DNA of 64,000 bases. Source: an uncultured Clostridia bacterium (GTDB taxonomy: Bacteria; Bacillota; Clostridia; Oscillospirales; QAKW01). Made by a program: the position numbers and the translations under genes. Of the stretch, positions 43,244 to 52,176 are shown in pieces (positions within the stretch are counted from its first letter, which is position 1; each line of letters starts with the position of its first letter). The notes below the pieces were generated by a model. The model saw only the letters and a program-made list of their open reading frames with translations. It had not been told where the DNA came from and did no database searches. Location of the stretch: NCBI GenBank assembly GCA_944387895.1, contig CALXGQ010000030.1, forward strand, positions 1 to 64,000. Reading direction: 5' to 3'.

Positions 43244-43972
43244 TCAGGTTTTTCTTGCGGATACGCGCCAATCGGCGCCCAGCGTAAGGGTAAGCTTGGT
43301 TTGATACCAATCCTCCAAAACGGTTTTCAGCGTTTCATCGGACTGCGCCAGAATGGTTTCCGGTTGGCCGTAGACCAGCAGAAGCTGGCCGAAATCCGCG
43401 CTGCTAATCCCCCGTTCTTCCAGGGCGGCCTGCTGTTCGGTGGTAAAGCAGGCCATCAGAAGCTCTTCCTCGCTCTGCTCGATAAACTGCCGGTACATCC
43501 CGATGGTCCATTGGGAGAGATCCCGATCGGTCAGCTCCGGATATGTAGAAGCAAGCAGATCCCGGGTGCTCTGATCCAGCAGCCAGTTGGCGGAGAGCTG
43601 TTCATACTGCCAGTAGGGCAGGTTTTCCATATCCGAATCGTCGTAGCCGTGGGCAAGGAGGTTTTCGTAGTATTCCTCCCGGTTGCCGTATTCCTTCAGC
43701 GGCGTTTCATTGAGCACCTTATCGGTATTCAGATTGGGGGTGGAAATACCCAGAGAAGAGGGCAGCAATACGCTTTGAACCACCGCGCCGGCTTCACCGG
43801 TGCGCTCATAGTTCAGAAGAGCCGATTTGACTTCCTCGCGGGTATAGCCCAGATCGGTTTCCGCCGCTTTTTCCAGAGCGGTATTGTCTTTGGTGATGGC
43901 GGGAACAAAGCCCACAACGGTAAGACATAAAAGCAGGCAGCAGGCCAGAACAATTTTCGTCAGCTTAGACAT
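43244..43972 (-). CDS. Exported protein of unknown function
   Basis: A 242-residue protein with an N-terminal signal or anchor (MSKLTKIVLACCLLLCLTVVGFV) and an acidic, mostly helical remainder. I recognise no domain. Stretches such as GYDDSDMENLPYWQYEQL and YPELTDRDLSQW are distinctive. The ATG at 43972 has AAGGAGGAG upstream. It is a single-gene unit located next to the S24 repressor. Confidence 0.75.
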   Translation of the reverse strand: MSKLTKIVLACCLLLCLTVVGFVPAITKDNTALEKAAETDLGYTREEVKSALLNYERTGEAGAVVQSVLLPSSLGISTPNLNTDKVLNETPLKEYGNREEYYENLLAHGYDDSDMENLPYWQYEQLSANWLLDQSTRDLLASTYPELTDRDLSQWTIGMYRQFIEQSEEELLMACFTTEQQAALEERGISSADFGQLLLVYGQPETILAQSDETLKTVLEDWYQTKLTLTLGADWRVSARKT

Positions 43973-44172
43973 TTTCGACTCCTCCTTCCTACTTTAAGGG
44001 TAGCACAGCCGGAAAGAAAAGTCCAATTACAAATTCCTACAATTTGGCTACAGTTTTGTTACTTTCCCTCCAATGGTGACAAAGCTGTAACAAACCGGGG
44101 CGGGGTGCGGCCCGGAGCGGGAAAAAATGGTAACAAACTGTAACCGCCGCTCTTTAAAGAATAGGGAGGGGG

Positions 44173-44826
44173 TTATCGGATCAGGCTCTGGCAGGCCACG
44201 GCCTTTCCCAGAATCCGCGCCTGCTCCAGCTCTGCGCCGGAATAGACCAGCGGCGCGTAGCGGGGGTTTTCGGCGGCAAGGATCAGCCGGCTTTTTTCGG
44301 GATCATAATAGACCCGCTTCAGCGTGGCGGTGTCGTCGATGATCACGGCGGCGATCTCTCCGTTGCGCACCATCTCCTGGCGCCGGATGAAAACAATGTC
44401 CCCGTCCCGGATATGGGCGCCGATCATACTGTCGCCCTTGGCGCGCAGGCAGAAATCCGCCCGGATCCCGTCGCTCAGCTCCACGTAATTCTCATGCTCC
44501 TCCTGAGCAAAAATCGGCTCCCCGCAGGCGATATCCCCCAGCAGCGGGATCCGCCGCCCCGCCGGCCGCGCCGGCGCTTCCGCCCCGCCTCCGGTGGCCG
44601 CAAGCCATTCGTTCTTATTCCTATAAGGGGATTTTCCCAGCAGATAATCGGCATCCGCGCCGAAAAAATCCGCCAGCGCCGCCACCGTTTCAAGCCCCGG
44701 CTCCCGCTCTCCCCGTTCATACATATTGACGCTGCTTTTTGAAATTCCGATTTTATCCGCCAGCGTCTGCTGCGAAAGACCGTATTCCCTGCGCAGCAGC
44801 CGCAAACGTCCGGCAAATGGGTTCAT
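44173..44826 (-). CDS. XRE-family repressor with S24 self-cleavage domain
   Basis: A 217-residue LexA/cI-like protein. The N-terminal helix-turn-helix (about 7-62) reads YGLSQQTLADKIGISKSSVNM. The S24 domain has a cleavage dipeptide Cys101-Gly102 (GDIACGEP), catalytic Ser133 (KGDSM) and Lys170 (TATLKRV). RecA-stimulated autocleavage is the known fate of such repressors after DNA damage. It diverges from a Spo0A-like gene; both promoters contain GAGCAC-N3-TTGTGT. No phage genes are nearby, so it appears to be a chromosomal regulator. Confidence 0.9.
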   Translation of the reverse strand: MNPFAGRLRLLRREYGLSQQTLADKIGISKSSVNMYERGEREPGLETVAALADFFGADADYLLGKSPYRNKNEWLAATGGGAEAPARPAGRRIPLLGDIACGEPIFAQEEHENYVELSDGIRADFCLRAKGDSMIGAHIRDGDIVFIRRQEMVRNGEIAAVIIDDTATLKRVYYDPEKSRLILAAENPRYAPLVYSGAELEQARILGKAVACQSLIR

Positions 44827-44845
44827 ATGATCACTCCTTTTCTAC

Positions 44846-44874
44846 ATTTTACACAAAATGTGCTCATTTGTCAA
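44846..44874 (-). promoter_or_regulatory. Promoter of the S24 repressor gene, with internal operator
   Basis: TTGACA (44869-44874), 17 bp, TAAAAT (44846-44851) on the minus strand. The spacer contains GAGCAC-ATT-TTGTGT (plus-strand positions 44851-44865). Confidence 0.75.
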
Positions 44875-44892
44875 GGAATTTTAAAAAATATC

Positions 44893-44921
44893 TTGACAAG
44901 AGAGCACTAATTGTGTATAAT
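44893..44921 (+). promoter_or_regulatory. Upstream promoter toward the Spo0A-like gene, with internal operator
   Basis: TTGACA (44893-44898), 17 bp, TATAAT (44916-44921), a full consensus promoter. The spacer contains GAGCAC-TAA-TTGTGT (44902-44916), matching the site in the divergent promoter. Confidence 0.75.
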
Positions 44922-44981
44922 TGGCAAAAATGATAGAGGAGTCGTGCGCACGGACTGCGTTTCGATAGAGGGTGAAATCAT

Positions 44982-45021
44982 CCCGCCGAAGTCCCGTTTC
45001 CTTCTCCGGCGGTGGGTTTTT
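44982..45021 (+). terminator. Possible attenuator in the Spo0A-like leader
   Basis: CCCGCCG (44982-44988) can pair with CGGCGG-TGGG (45007-45016) with one bulge, followed by TTTTT. It lies between the upstream promoter and the gene. Confidence 0.4.
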
Positions 45022-45079
45022 CGCGCGATATGGCAGAAACGATGAAAAAAAACAAAATTTTTTTGCAGGAAAGACAGTA

Positions 45080-45113
45080 TTCGACAGCCTTTTAACAAAA
45101 AAATTGCTATCAT
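45080..45113 (+). promoter_or_regulatory. 0A box and possible second promoter of the Spo0A-like gene
   Basis: TTCGACA (45080-45086) is the complement of TGTCGAA, the Spo0A recognition box. A TATCAT -10-like hexamer follows at 45108-45113, with no good -35, as in Spo0A-activated promoters. Autoregulation, or control by the main Spo0A, is implied. Confidence 0.5.
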
Positions 45114-45194
45114 TTGGATGAAAGGGGCGAAAGAAGAAGGCCCCGGAGCGCCGGAATATCCAGGCCGGCGTGCAATGAGGAGGAATTTTTGAAG

Positions 45195-45971
45195 ATGAGA
45201 GAAACAAACGAGAAAATGACCATGGTGATGTTGCAGACGGACGAAGAGGCGGCGCGCTGTAACCGCGAGCATTTTTCCGCGCTGGGGATGGAGATTCTGG
45301 GCGTATGCAGCAGCGGAACCGACGCGGTGCGGGTGATCACGGAGCTGCAGCCGGACGTGATATGGATGGACAGTTTTTTACCGGGGCGCAGCAGCTATGA
45401 TATCATTGAAGCGCTGAACGCCGTAGGGTATCGGAAGAATACGGCGATCGCGGTGGTTTCGCAGGTGCCCAACGACCGGCTGGCGCAGCAGGTGATGGAG
45501 GCCGGGTGCGACCTCTTTATTCTGCCGCCGCTGGATTATCAGTTTATCCGCGACCGGTTCATCGCGGTGCTGGATAAGAAAAAAGCCGGCTCCGCCCCTG
45601 CGGACGACGGTCGTTTTGAGCTGGAGCGGTATGTGGCGGAGCTGATGCACGAGGTGGGCGTTCCGGCGCATATCCGGGGCTATGATTATATTCGGGATTC
45701 CATCCTGCTTTCTCTGGGCAACCGGAATATGCTCAAAGCCATTACCAAAGAGCTTTATCCAACGGTCGCAAAAAATAACAATACCACGGCCTCGCGGGTA
45801 GAGCGAGCCATTCGCCATGCCATAGAGGTCGCTTGGGGTCGTGGTGACATCGATACCCTCAACGCCATTTTCGGATTTACCGTCAAAAGCTCCAAAGGCA
45901 AGCCGACGAACGGCGAGTTTATCTCGATGCTGACCGAGCGGATCCGGCTGGACCGCAAGCTGGCCGGATAA
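45195..45971 (+). CDS. Spo0A-like sporulation regulator with degenerate receiver
   Basis: A 258-residue protein. The C-terminal DNA-binding domain (about 150-258) is near-identical to Spo0A, including MHEVGVPAHIRGYDYIRDSI, NTTASRVERAIRHAIEVAW and KPTNGEF. The N-terminal receiver keeps the phospho-Asp position (Asp59 in VIWMDSFLP), but the acidic pair is reduced to Thr15-Asp16 and the invariant Lys is Pro111 (FILPPLD). Phosphorylation control may be lost or changed. I use the ATG at 45195; a TTG two codons earlier is also possible. It stands alone, not beside spoIVB as usual for spo0A. Confidence 0.88.
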   Translation: MRETNEKMTMVMLQTDEEAARCNREHFSALGMEILGVCSSGTDAVRVITELQPDVIWMDSFLPGRSSYDIIEALNAVGYRKNTAIAVVSQVPNDRLAQQVMEAGCDLFILPPLDYQFIRDRFIAVLDKKKAGSAPADDGRFELERYVAELMHEVGVPAHIRGYDYIRDSILLSLGNRNMLKAITKELYPTVAKNNNTTASRVERAIRHAIEVAWGRGDIDTLNAIFGFTVKSSKGKPTNGEFISMLTERIRLDRKLAG

Positions 45972-46084
45972 GGCGGCGGCTGCAGTTCCAGGCGGCGGGA
46001 AGGGGAGCGCCGGTTCCTTTGCAGAGCAATAAGGAGCGTCCCAAACCGCCTGAAGGCGCTTTTCATCGCGCAGAATAAACGGCA

Positions 46085-46124
46085 GAGCGCCGAAAGCCAG
46101 CGGCTTTCGGCGCTCTTTTCTTTT
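46085..46124. terminator. Bidirectional terminator
   Basis: GAGCGCCGAAAGCC / GGCTTTCGGCGCTC with a 3-base loop and T-rich flank, between the Spo0A-like gene and the convergent ABC gene. Confidence 0.8.
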
Positions 46125-46134
46125 TTATCGGGGA

Positions 46135-47922
46135 TCAGACGTTGGCTGTTTCCTCCGCCTGCGCGGTATAAAGCTGATAATAAAGGCCTTTTTTGGTCAG
46201 CAGCTCTTCATGGGTGCCCTGCTCCTGGATCCCCTTATTGGCGATATAGAGGATCTGGTCGCAGTTGGCGATGGTGGAGAGCCGGTGGGCGATGATAAAG
46301 GAGGTGCGTCCCTTCAGCAGGTTGGCGATCCCCTCCTGCACCAGCTTTTCCGTTTCGGTATCGATGGAAGAGGTGGCCTCATCCAGAATCAGGATCCGGG
46401 GATTGGCAAGAATGGTGCGGGCAAAGCAGATCAGCTGACGCTGTCCGCTGGAGAGGGTGGAGCCTTTTTCGTTTACCTCGGTATCGTAGCCATTTTCGGT
46501 ATTCATAATAAAGTCGTGGGCGCAGACCGTTTTGGCGGCGGTGATGATCTCTTCATCGGTGGCGTCCAGCTTGCCGTAGCGGATGTTGTCCCGGATGGTT
46601 CCGGTGAAGATAAAGCTGTCTTGCAGCATGATGCCCAGCTGGCTCCTCAGGGAGTGGAGGGTGACATGGCGGATGTCGTGGCCGTCCAGCAGGATCCTGC
46701 CGCCCTGCAGGTCATAGAACCGGCAAAGAATGTTGACGATGGTGCTTTTTCCCGCCCCCGTCGGCCCGACCAGAGCGATGCTCTGCCCCGGCTCTACGTG
46801 CAGGTTCAGGTTTTCCAGAATGTTGATGCCTTCTTCATAGGCAAAGGTGACGTTTTCATAGTCGACGCGGCCGGTGATCGGCGGCAGATCCTTTGCGTCC
46901 GGCTCGTCCTTGATATCCACCTTTTCGTCCAGCGTATCGAAGATGCGTTCCAGATAGGAGCCGGTATTGATCAGGCTGTTATAGATGTTTGCCATGGACT
47001 GGATGGGCCCCCAGAACCGGTTTGCATAGGAGGCCATGGCGATGATGACACCGGTTTCATACTGCTCCTGGGTGAAGAAGAGCACCGCCATCAGGTAGAG
47101 AAAGCAGACGACGAACCGCATGATATTTTCGATCAGCACCGGCATCAGCAGATTGATGGAAACCGCTTTCATATGCGCCTTATTGAGCTTCTGGATCAGC
47201 GTTTGATAGATGCCCTGATTGATTTTTTCCCGGTTGAAGGCCTGGGTGATCTGCATTCCGTTGATGGATTCGCTGACATAGGCGGTGGCGTTGGAATTTT
47301 TGGCGCTCCAGTTGGTCCAGGCCCGGCGCTGCCGGCTTTTGATCAGAACCAGATATAAAAGAACCAGCGGCAGGCCTGCCATCACGCAGAGGGTCAGCTT
47401 GGGGCTGAGCATCAGCATGAAGATCAGGATGAAAATGATGGAAAGCGCCTGTACCACGGTATTGACCAGACCGTTGGAAAGGAAATCGGCCACGTTGTTG
47501 ACATAGTTGACCACCCGGATCAGGATCTTGCCCCGGGGGCGGCTGTCGAAATAATTAAAGGAGAGCTTCTGGATGTGGCCAAAGACGTCCACGCGGATCT
47601 CATGGATGATGCGGTGGCCGGCCTTGGAGGTCATGATGGTCTGGAAGAAGGTGCAAAACTCCGCCAGACAGGAGGTGATAAAATAGAGCACGGCGATCAT
47701 GACAACCGCCCGGACGTTTTGATTGGGGATCAGGTCGTCGATGATGATCTGGGTATAGGTGGGGCCGAGGAGGCCGAAAATGGTGGCCAGGATGCTGAAG
47801 ATCAGCGCGCCGATCAGCGCCTTGATGTTATGGAGGATATAGGGCTTGCAGCGCATCAGGTTTTTGATATTGAAGGGGGTTTCCAGCGTTTCGTCCACCC
47901 CGTAGGTATTGCGTTTAGCCAT
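46135..47922 (-). CDS. ABC exporter subunit (catalytic site intact)
   Basis: A 595-residue permease-ATPase starting MAKRNTYGVDETLETPFNIK. It has six membrane helices, Walker A GPTGAGKST, signature STLSSGQRQLICFART (LSSGQ variant), Walker B ILILDEATSSID and H-loop IIAHRLST. The ATG at 47922 overlaps the end of the partner gene by 8 bp. It forms a heterodimeric exporter with 47915-49717. Confidence 0.9.
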   Translation of the reverse strand: MAKRNTYGVDETLETPFNIKNLMRCKPYILHNIKALIGALIFSILATIFGLLGPTYTQIIIDDLIPNQNVRAVVMIAVLYFITSCLAEFCTFFQTIMTSKAGHRIIHEIRVDVFGHIQKLSFNYFDSRPRGKILIRVVNYVNNVADFLSNGLVNTVVQALSIIFILIFMLMLSPKLTLCVMAGLPLVLLYLVLIKSRQRRAWTNWSAKNSNATAYVSESINGMQITQAFNREKINQGIYQTLIQKLNKAHMKAVSINLLMPVLIENIMRFVVCFLYLMAVLFFTQEQYETGVIIAMASYANRFWGPIQSMANIYNSLINTGSYLERIFDTLDEKVDIKDEPDAKDLPPITGRVDYENVTFAYEEGINILENLNLHVEPGQSIALVGPTGAGKSTIVNILCRFYDLQGGRILLDGHDIRHVTLHSLRSQLGIMLQDSFIFTGTIRDNIRYGKLDATDEEIITAAKTVCAHDFIMNTENGYDTEVNEKGSTLSSGQRQLICFARTILANPRILILDEATSSIDTETEKLVQEGIANLLKGRTSFIIAHRLSTIANCDQILYIANKGIQEQGTHEELLTKKGLYYQLYTAQAEETANV

Positions 47923-49717
47923 GGAGCTCCACCTCCTCGTTCTGATGGGCGATGCGGTAGATTTCCGCATAGTAGCCGTTCAGCGCCAGCAGCTCCTCAT
48001 GTTTGCCGCGTTCGGTGATTCTTCCGTTTTGCAGGATGATGATTTCATCGGCGTCCTGAACCGAGGAAATCCGCTGGGCGACGATGACCTTGATTTTATT
48101 GGTGATTTTTCGCAGCTCCTGCAATATGGAAACCTCGGTTTCCATATCCACGGCGGAAGTGGTGTCGTCGAGAATGATCAGGGAGGAATCCTTGGCAACC
48201 GCCCGGGCCAGCGCGATCCGCTGGCGCTGGCCGCCGGAAAGGCCGATGCCCCGCTCGCCGATGATGGTGTCGTAGCCGTCGGAGAGCTTTTCGATAAAGT
48301 CCGCCGCCTGGGCGGTCTCCGCCATCTGGCGCACCATCTCCTCCGACATATCCGGATTGGAATAGGCGATGTTGCTGTCGATGGTATCGGAAAAGAGGAA
48401 AACGTCCTGGGTGGCTATGGCGATTTCCCTGCGCAGCTTTTGCAGGTCGATGCGCCGGGCGTTGACCCCGTTGATGTAGATGGCGCCCTCCGTTGGATCA
48501 TAGAGCCGGATCAGCAGCGAGATCAGAATGGTCTTTCCGGCGCCGGTCGGCCCCATGATGGCCAGCGTCTGGCCGGTGCTGATCTTCAGGTTGATGTGAT
48601 CCAGGATCCGGCACCCGTCCAGCTCCAGAGAAACGTCGCGAAATTCGATGGTTTTGATCCGGCCGTGCTTGCTCTGCAGCTCGCTGGCGTTCCCCACGTC
48701 CGGCTCCGTGGTGTAAAGCCCGTAGATCTTATTGGCGGAAACAAGAACCTGCTGCGTCACGCTAATCAGCGTGGTAATGGAGCGCACAGGCTCCTGCAAG
48801 TTGAAAACGAAGGTGTTGAAAATGGTCAGCATACCGACCGTCATCTCCCCCCGGATGACGTAGATCGCGGCTACGCACAGCCCGAAGATGGACATCAGCC
48901 GGGCGGTCAGATGCAGCGGGGTGGAAAAATACAGGCGTTTTTTGGCGTTGTCGATGGCGATATCCTGATATTCCGTGCTCAGCTTGTTCAGCCGCTGGTT
49001 TTCGTAATCCTCCCGGGCAAAGGCCTTTACCACCCGGTACGCGCCCAGATTTTCATTCACATAGACGTTCATTTCGCTGAATTTATCACGCAGCCGCTTA
49101 TGGAGCAGCCGGGTATAGCGAAAAATCACGAAGCTTAGCACCGCAAAAACCGGCAGAAAGGCCGTGAGCATCAGCGTGAGGGTCGTGTTGTAATAGAAAA
49201 GCATATAAAGGGTAAAGATAAAAAGAGAAATATTTTTGACCCAGTCGTAGGCGTAGGAGCAGATCATGGATTCGATCAGGCTGATGTCGGAGGTCATGTT
49301 TGCGATCAGCTCGCCGCTGGGCATATGGGCGTAGAAATCCGCGCTCAGGGTCTGCAGCTTTTCATAGAGCGCCATACGAATGCGGCCGCTGGTCTGAAAA
49401 GCGATGCGATGCAGGAGAATATGAACAAGATAGCGTAAACCGGTGGAAAAAAGCGAGATGGCAACAACGCCCAGCACATACCGGATCAGCATCTCCGCCT
49501 TATCCATTCCAACCTGGATGCCAAGCACCCGCTCGATCCAGGTAATGGAGGTTTCCCCTTCCAGAACGTGGTCTACCAGATTACCGATCAGGATCGTCGG
49601 CAGCAGGACGATCAGGCCGATCAGGGCGACCATCAGGAGGAGGAAAAAGAAGAGGAATTTCTTTCCGTGCATATTTGAGAAGATGAAACGAATCGATTTC
49701 ATAAGTTCAAAAAGCAT
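47915..49717 (-). CDS. ABC exporter subunit (degenerate catalytic site)
   Basis: A 600-residue permease-ATPase with Walker A GPTGAGKTI, signature LSGGQRQRIALARA and Walker B LIILDDTTSAVD, where Asp replaces the catalytic Glu; H-loop VVAQRISS has Gln. It is the degenerate partner of a heterodimer. Start choice is unclear: the best-spaced ATG after GGAGG (49725) opens an 8-codon frame whose TGA overlaps the ATG at 49702, while the in-frame ATG at 49717 is 14 bp from GGAGG. Confidence 0.87.
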   Translation of the reverse strand: MLFELMKSIRFIFSNMHGKKFLFFFLLLMVALIGLIVLLPTILIGNLVDHVLEGETSITWIERVLGIQVGMDKAEMLIRYVLGVVAISLFSTGLRYLVHILLHRIAFQTSGRIRMALYEKLQTLSADFYAHMPSGELIANMTSDISLIESMICSYAYDWVKNISLFIFTLYMLFYYNTTLTLMLTAFLPVFAVLSFVIFRYTRLLHKRLRDKFSEMNVYVNENLGAYRVVKAFAREDYENQRLNKLSTEYQDIAIDNAKKRLYFSTPLHLTARLMSIFGLCVAAIYVIRGEMTVGMLTIFNTFVFNLQEPVRSITTLISVTQQVLVSANKIYGLYTTEPDVGNASELQSKHGRIKTIEFRDVSLELDGCRILDHINLKISTGQTLAIMGPTGAGKTILISLLIRLYDPTEGAIYINGVNARRIDLQKLRREIAIATQDVFLFSDTIDSNIAYSNPDMSEEMVRQMAETAQAADFIEKLSDGYDTIIGERGIGLSGGQRQRIALARAVAKDSSLIILDDTTSAVDMETEVSILQELRKITNKIKVIVAQRISSVQDADEIIILQNGRITERGKHEELLALNGYYAEIYRIAHQNEEVELHG

Positions 49718-50021
49718 GGGCGCATGGCGTTCCTCCTGCGGAAGAACGCGGCTCGTTCCCGGCCGAAAAAGCGCCCGCAAAAGCGCGGCCGGGAAAACCC
49801 CTTTTCCGGAAGCGGAGCGTGCTCCGCTTCTTGCTATCTCACATCGGCTTCTCCCCCCTGCATGCCTTTTCACCGCCTATTATATAAGAAAAAATGTATT
49901 TTTCAACCCTTTTTCGGAAATTGATGAAAATAAATATTTCTTCCATCAATTCCGTGTGAAAAGCTTTACTTTTTGTAAATTCTGTTATATAATGAGATGA
50001 AAAAACAAAAGGAGATCGCAT
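49718..50021. other. Intergenic stretch between the ABC operon and the kinase gene
   Basis: About 300 bases with no gene. It holds the ABC ribosome site (GGAGG near 49731-49735), an imperfect inverted repeat around 49797-49835 (GGAAGCGGAGCG / CGCTTC-type arms) and the kinase promoter at 49965-49993. No clear promoter for the ABC operon was found. Confidence 0.5.
49965..49993 (+). promoter_or_regulatory. Promoter of the kinase-galE pair
   Basis: TTTACT (49965-49970), 17 bp, TATAAT (49988-49993). Confidence 0.7.
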
Positions 50022-51077
50022 ATGCTATCAGCGAAAGAATATTTTTCAGAGCTTTATCGCGAGATGCCGAAGCCGATCCTGGTATATGACGCAGAGGGGC
50101 AGCTGTTATTCAGCACTTCTTCTGTCGGCGCGCTGCTGGCGCGGGTCGGGCAGGAATCGGAGTCGGCTTTGCTGACATATGCGGTGCGGCAGGAGGCGCA
50201 GCGCTGTATCGGCGAGCAGCGCGCCGCCGCGGTGCCGGTGGAGGCGGGGGAGGAGCAGCTTCTGCTTTTTATGACGCCCGTTTCATACGAAGGCCGGCCG
50301 TATCTGATCCTGGAGCCGCAGCTTCCGGCGCGGGATCCTGAAAGAGCGGCGGAGCTGCGGATTCTGCGCAATGCGCGGGGCAAGCTTTCGGGGCACCTCA
50401 ACGCCATTTACGGCGTGGCGCAGAAGCTGGGTCTGGATTCCCCCGAGGGAAAAATCCTGAGCAGCGAAACCCGCCGGATCCTCCGCATGGTCAACCACCT
50501 TTACCAGCTGCTTGACCGGGAGGGGACGACGGAATACCGGACCAAGGTGGACGTCGGCCGGTTTGTTTCCTCCTTTCTTCGGAACCTTTCCGATATTCAT
50601 CCGGGGCTTGCGGTGATAACGGCGCCTTTTGAGCAGGATCTGACGGCGGAAATGATGCCGGAGGATATGGAGCTGATTCTGGGCACGCTGATCAGCAATG
50701 CCTTCCGGTTCGGGGGGAAAACGGTGTGGGTGCGCACCTATCGATCCGGGGATCGGATCTATATTACCGTCTGCGACGACGGACCCGGCGTCGCGGCGCC
50801 GGACAGACTTTTTGAATGGGGCTACCGCACAGCGGACGCCAGAGGCGTAAAAGGGCTGGGCTTCGGCCTGGCCATGGCGCGGGAGCTGGCGAACCGGCAG
50901 GGCGCCGCGCTGCTTTATGAGCGGGAGGAGGGGCAGACCCTGTTTCATATCGTTCTGAAGGCGGCGGAGCTTCTGCCGGGCATGAAGCTGGCCGACTGGC
51001 AGCCGGAATCGCTGGAAAACAGCCTTTCTCAGATGCGAATCGAAATGAGTGATTATATAAAGGAGATGGAAGAATGA
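50022..51077 (+). CDS. Soluble orphan sensor histidine kinase
   Basis: A 351-residue protein without membrane segments. Residues 1-100 look like a PAS-type sensor ([19 protein letters not shown]). A dimerization region follows, with a candidate phospho-acceptor in [15 protein letters not shown], and a HATPase domain (about 205-320) with N box [10 protein letters not shown]1 DDGPG and G2 GLGFGLAMA. No response regulator is adjacent. It overlaps galE by four bases. Orphan soluble kinases in Clostridia can act on Spo0A, but this is only inference here. Confidence 0.8.
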   Translation: MLSAKEYFSELYREMPKPILVYDAEGQLLFSTSSVGALLARVGQESESALLTYAVRQEAQRCIGEQRAAAVPVEAGEEQLLLFMTPVSYEGRPYLILEPQLPARDPERAAELRILRNARGKLSGHLNAIYGVAQKLGLDSPEGKILSSETRRILRMVNHLYQLLDREGTTEYRTKVDVGRFVSSFLRNLSDIHPGLAVITAPFEQDLTAEMMPEDMELILGTLISNAFRFGGKTVWVRTYRSGDRIYITVCDDGPGVAAPDRLFEWGYRTADARGVKGLGFGLAMARELANRQGAALLYEREEGQTLFHIVLKAAELLPGMKLADWQPESLENSLSQMRIEMSDYIKEMEE

Positions 51078-52087
51078 AGGTATTGGTAACGGGCGGAGCC
51101 GGCTATATCGGCACCCATACGGTGGTAGAGCTGCTGAACGCCGGGCATGAGGTTGTGGTTTTTGATAATTTCTACAACAGCAAGCCCAAGGCGCTGGAGC
51201 GGGTACGCCAGATCACGGGGAAGGATTTCAAATTCTACGAAGCGGATATGCTGGATCGGGCGGCGATGGATAAACTGTTCGCCGCTGAGAAAATCGACGC
51301 GGTCATCCATTTTGCCGGGCTGAAAGCGGTGGGCGAGAGCTGCCAGAAGCCCTGGGAATACTACAACAACAATATCGTCGGCACCCTGAACATTCTGGCG
51401 GCCATGAAGAAAAACGGCGTAAAGCGGTTTGTCTTTTCGTCCTCCGCAACGGTGTATGGAGATAGTAAGGTTGTCCCGGTAAAGGAAGATTTTCCCACCA
51501 GCGCGACCAATCCATACGGGCAGACCAAGCTGATGCAGGAGGTCATGCTGACCGATATCGCCAAGGCCGATCCGGAGATGACGGTTACGTTGCTGCGGTA
51601 TTTCAACCCGGTGGGCGCCCATGAGAGCGGCCTGATCGGGGAGGATCCCCAGGGCATTCCCAATAACCTGACGCCCTATATCTCTCAGGTGGCGATCGGC
51701 AAGCGCCCCTGCCTTTCCGTTTTCGGCGGGGACTACAATACCCACGACGGAACCGGCGTTCGGGACTATATCCACGTGGTGGATCTGGCCAAGGGTCATA
51801 TCAAGGCTCTGGAGGGTCAGCAGGGAAAAACCGGCGTATACATTTATAATCTGGGCACCGGCGAGGGCTACAGCGTTTTGGATGTTGTTCACGCCTTTGA
51901 GAAGGCCAGCGGCGTGAAGATCCCCTATAAAATTGTGGATCGCCGGCCGGGGGACGTGGAAACCCTTTATGCCGATACCGAAAAGGCCAGAAAAGAGATT
52001 GGCTTTGTTGCGGAAAAGAATCTCGACGATATGTGCCGCGATCTTTGGAACTGGCAGAAAAACAATCCGGACGGATTCGGCGCATAA
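51074..52087 (+). CDS. galE: UDP-glucose 4-epimerase
   Basis: A 337-residue short-chain dehydrogenase/reductase with the NAD motif [10 protein letters not shown], the catalytic Ser in FSSSATVYG and YxxxK as NPYGQTK, followed by [12 protein letters not shown]. It interconverts UDP-glucose and UDP-galactose for Leloir catabolism and surface polysaccharides. Its ATG overlaps the kinase stop (ATGA), an unusual pairing. Confidence 0.95.
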   Translation: MKVLVTGGAGYIGTHTVVELLNAGHEVVVFDNFYNSKPKALERVRQITGKDFKFYEADMLDRAAMDKLFAAEKIDAVIHFAGLKAVGESCQKPWEYYNNNIVGTLNILAAMKKNGVKRFVFSSSATVYGDSKVVPVKEDFPTSATNPYGQTKLMQEVMLTDIAKADPEMTVTLLRYFNPVGAHESGLIGEDPQGIPNNLTPYISQVAIGKRPCLSVFGGDYNTHDGTGVRDYIHVVDLAKGHIKALEGQQGKTGVYIYNLGTGEGYSVLDVVHAFEKASGVKIPYKIVDRRPGDVETLYADTEKARKEIGFVAEKNLDDMCRDLWNWQKNNPDGFGA

Positions 52088-52142
52088 CGCCGCCCGATCT
52101 GCCCGCAGGGATGGGGATCCCTCCGGGCGACGGCTGAAAATA

Positions 52143-52176
52143 GAAAGCCCTGCGGCTTTGGCCGCAGGGTCTTTTC
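52143..52176. terminator. Terminator between galE and the amidase gene
   Basis: AGCCCTGCGGC / GCCGCAGGGTCT with a 4-base loop and TTTT on the plus strand. A second stem with GCCCG / CGGGC ends lies at 52101-52128. Confidence 0.7.

Noticed and set aside
44944-45045. 33-codon GTG frame in the Spo0A-like leader
   Set aside because: GAGGAG is only two bases from the GTG and the frame has no recognisable features; it runs through the attenuator hairpin. It remains possible as a leader peptide but I cannot support it.
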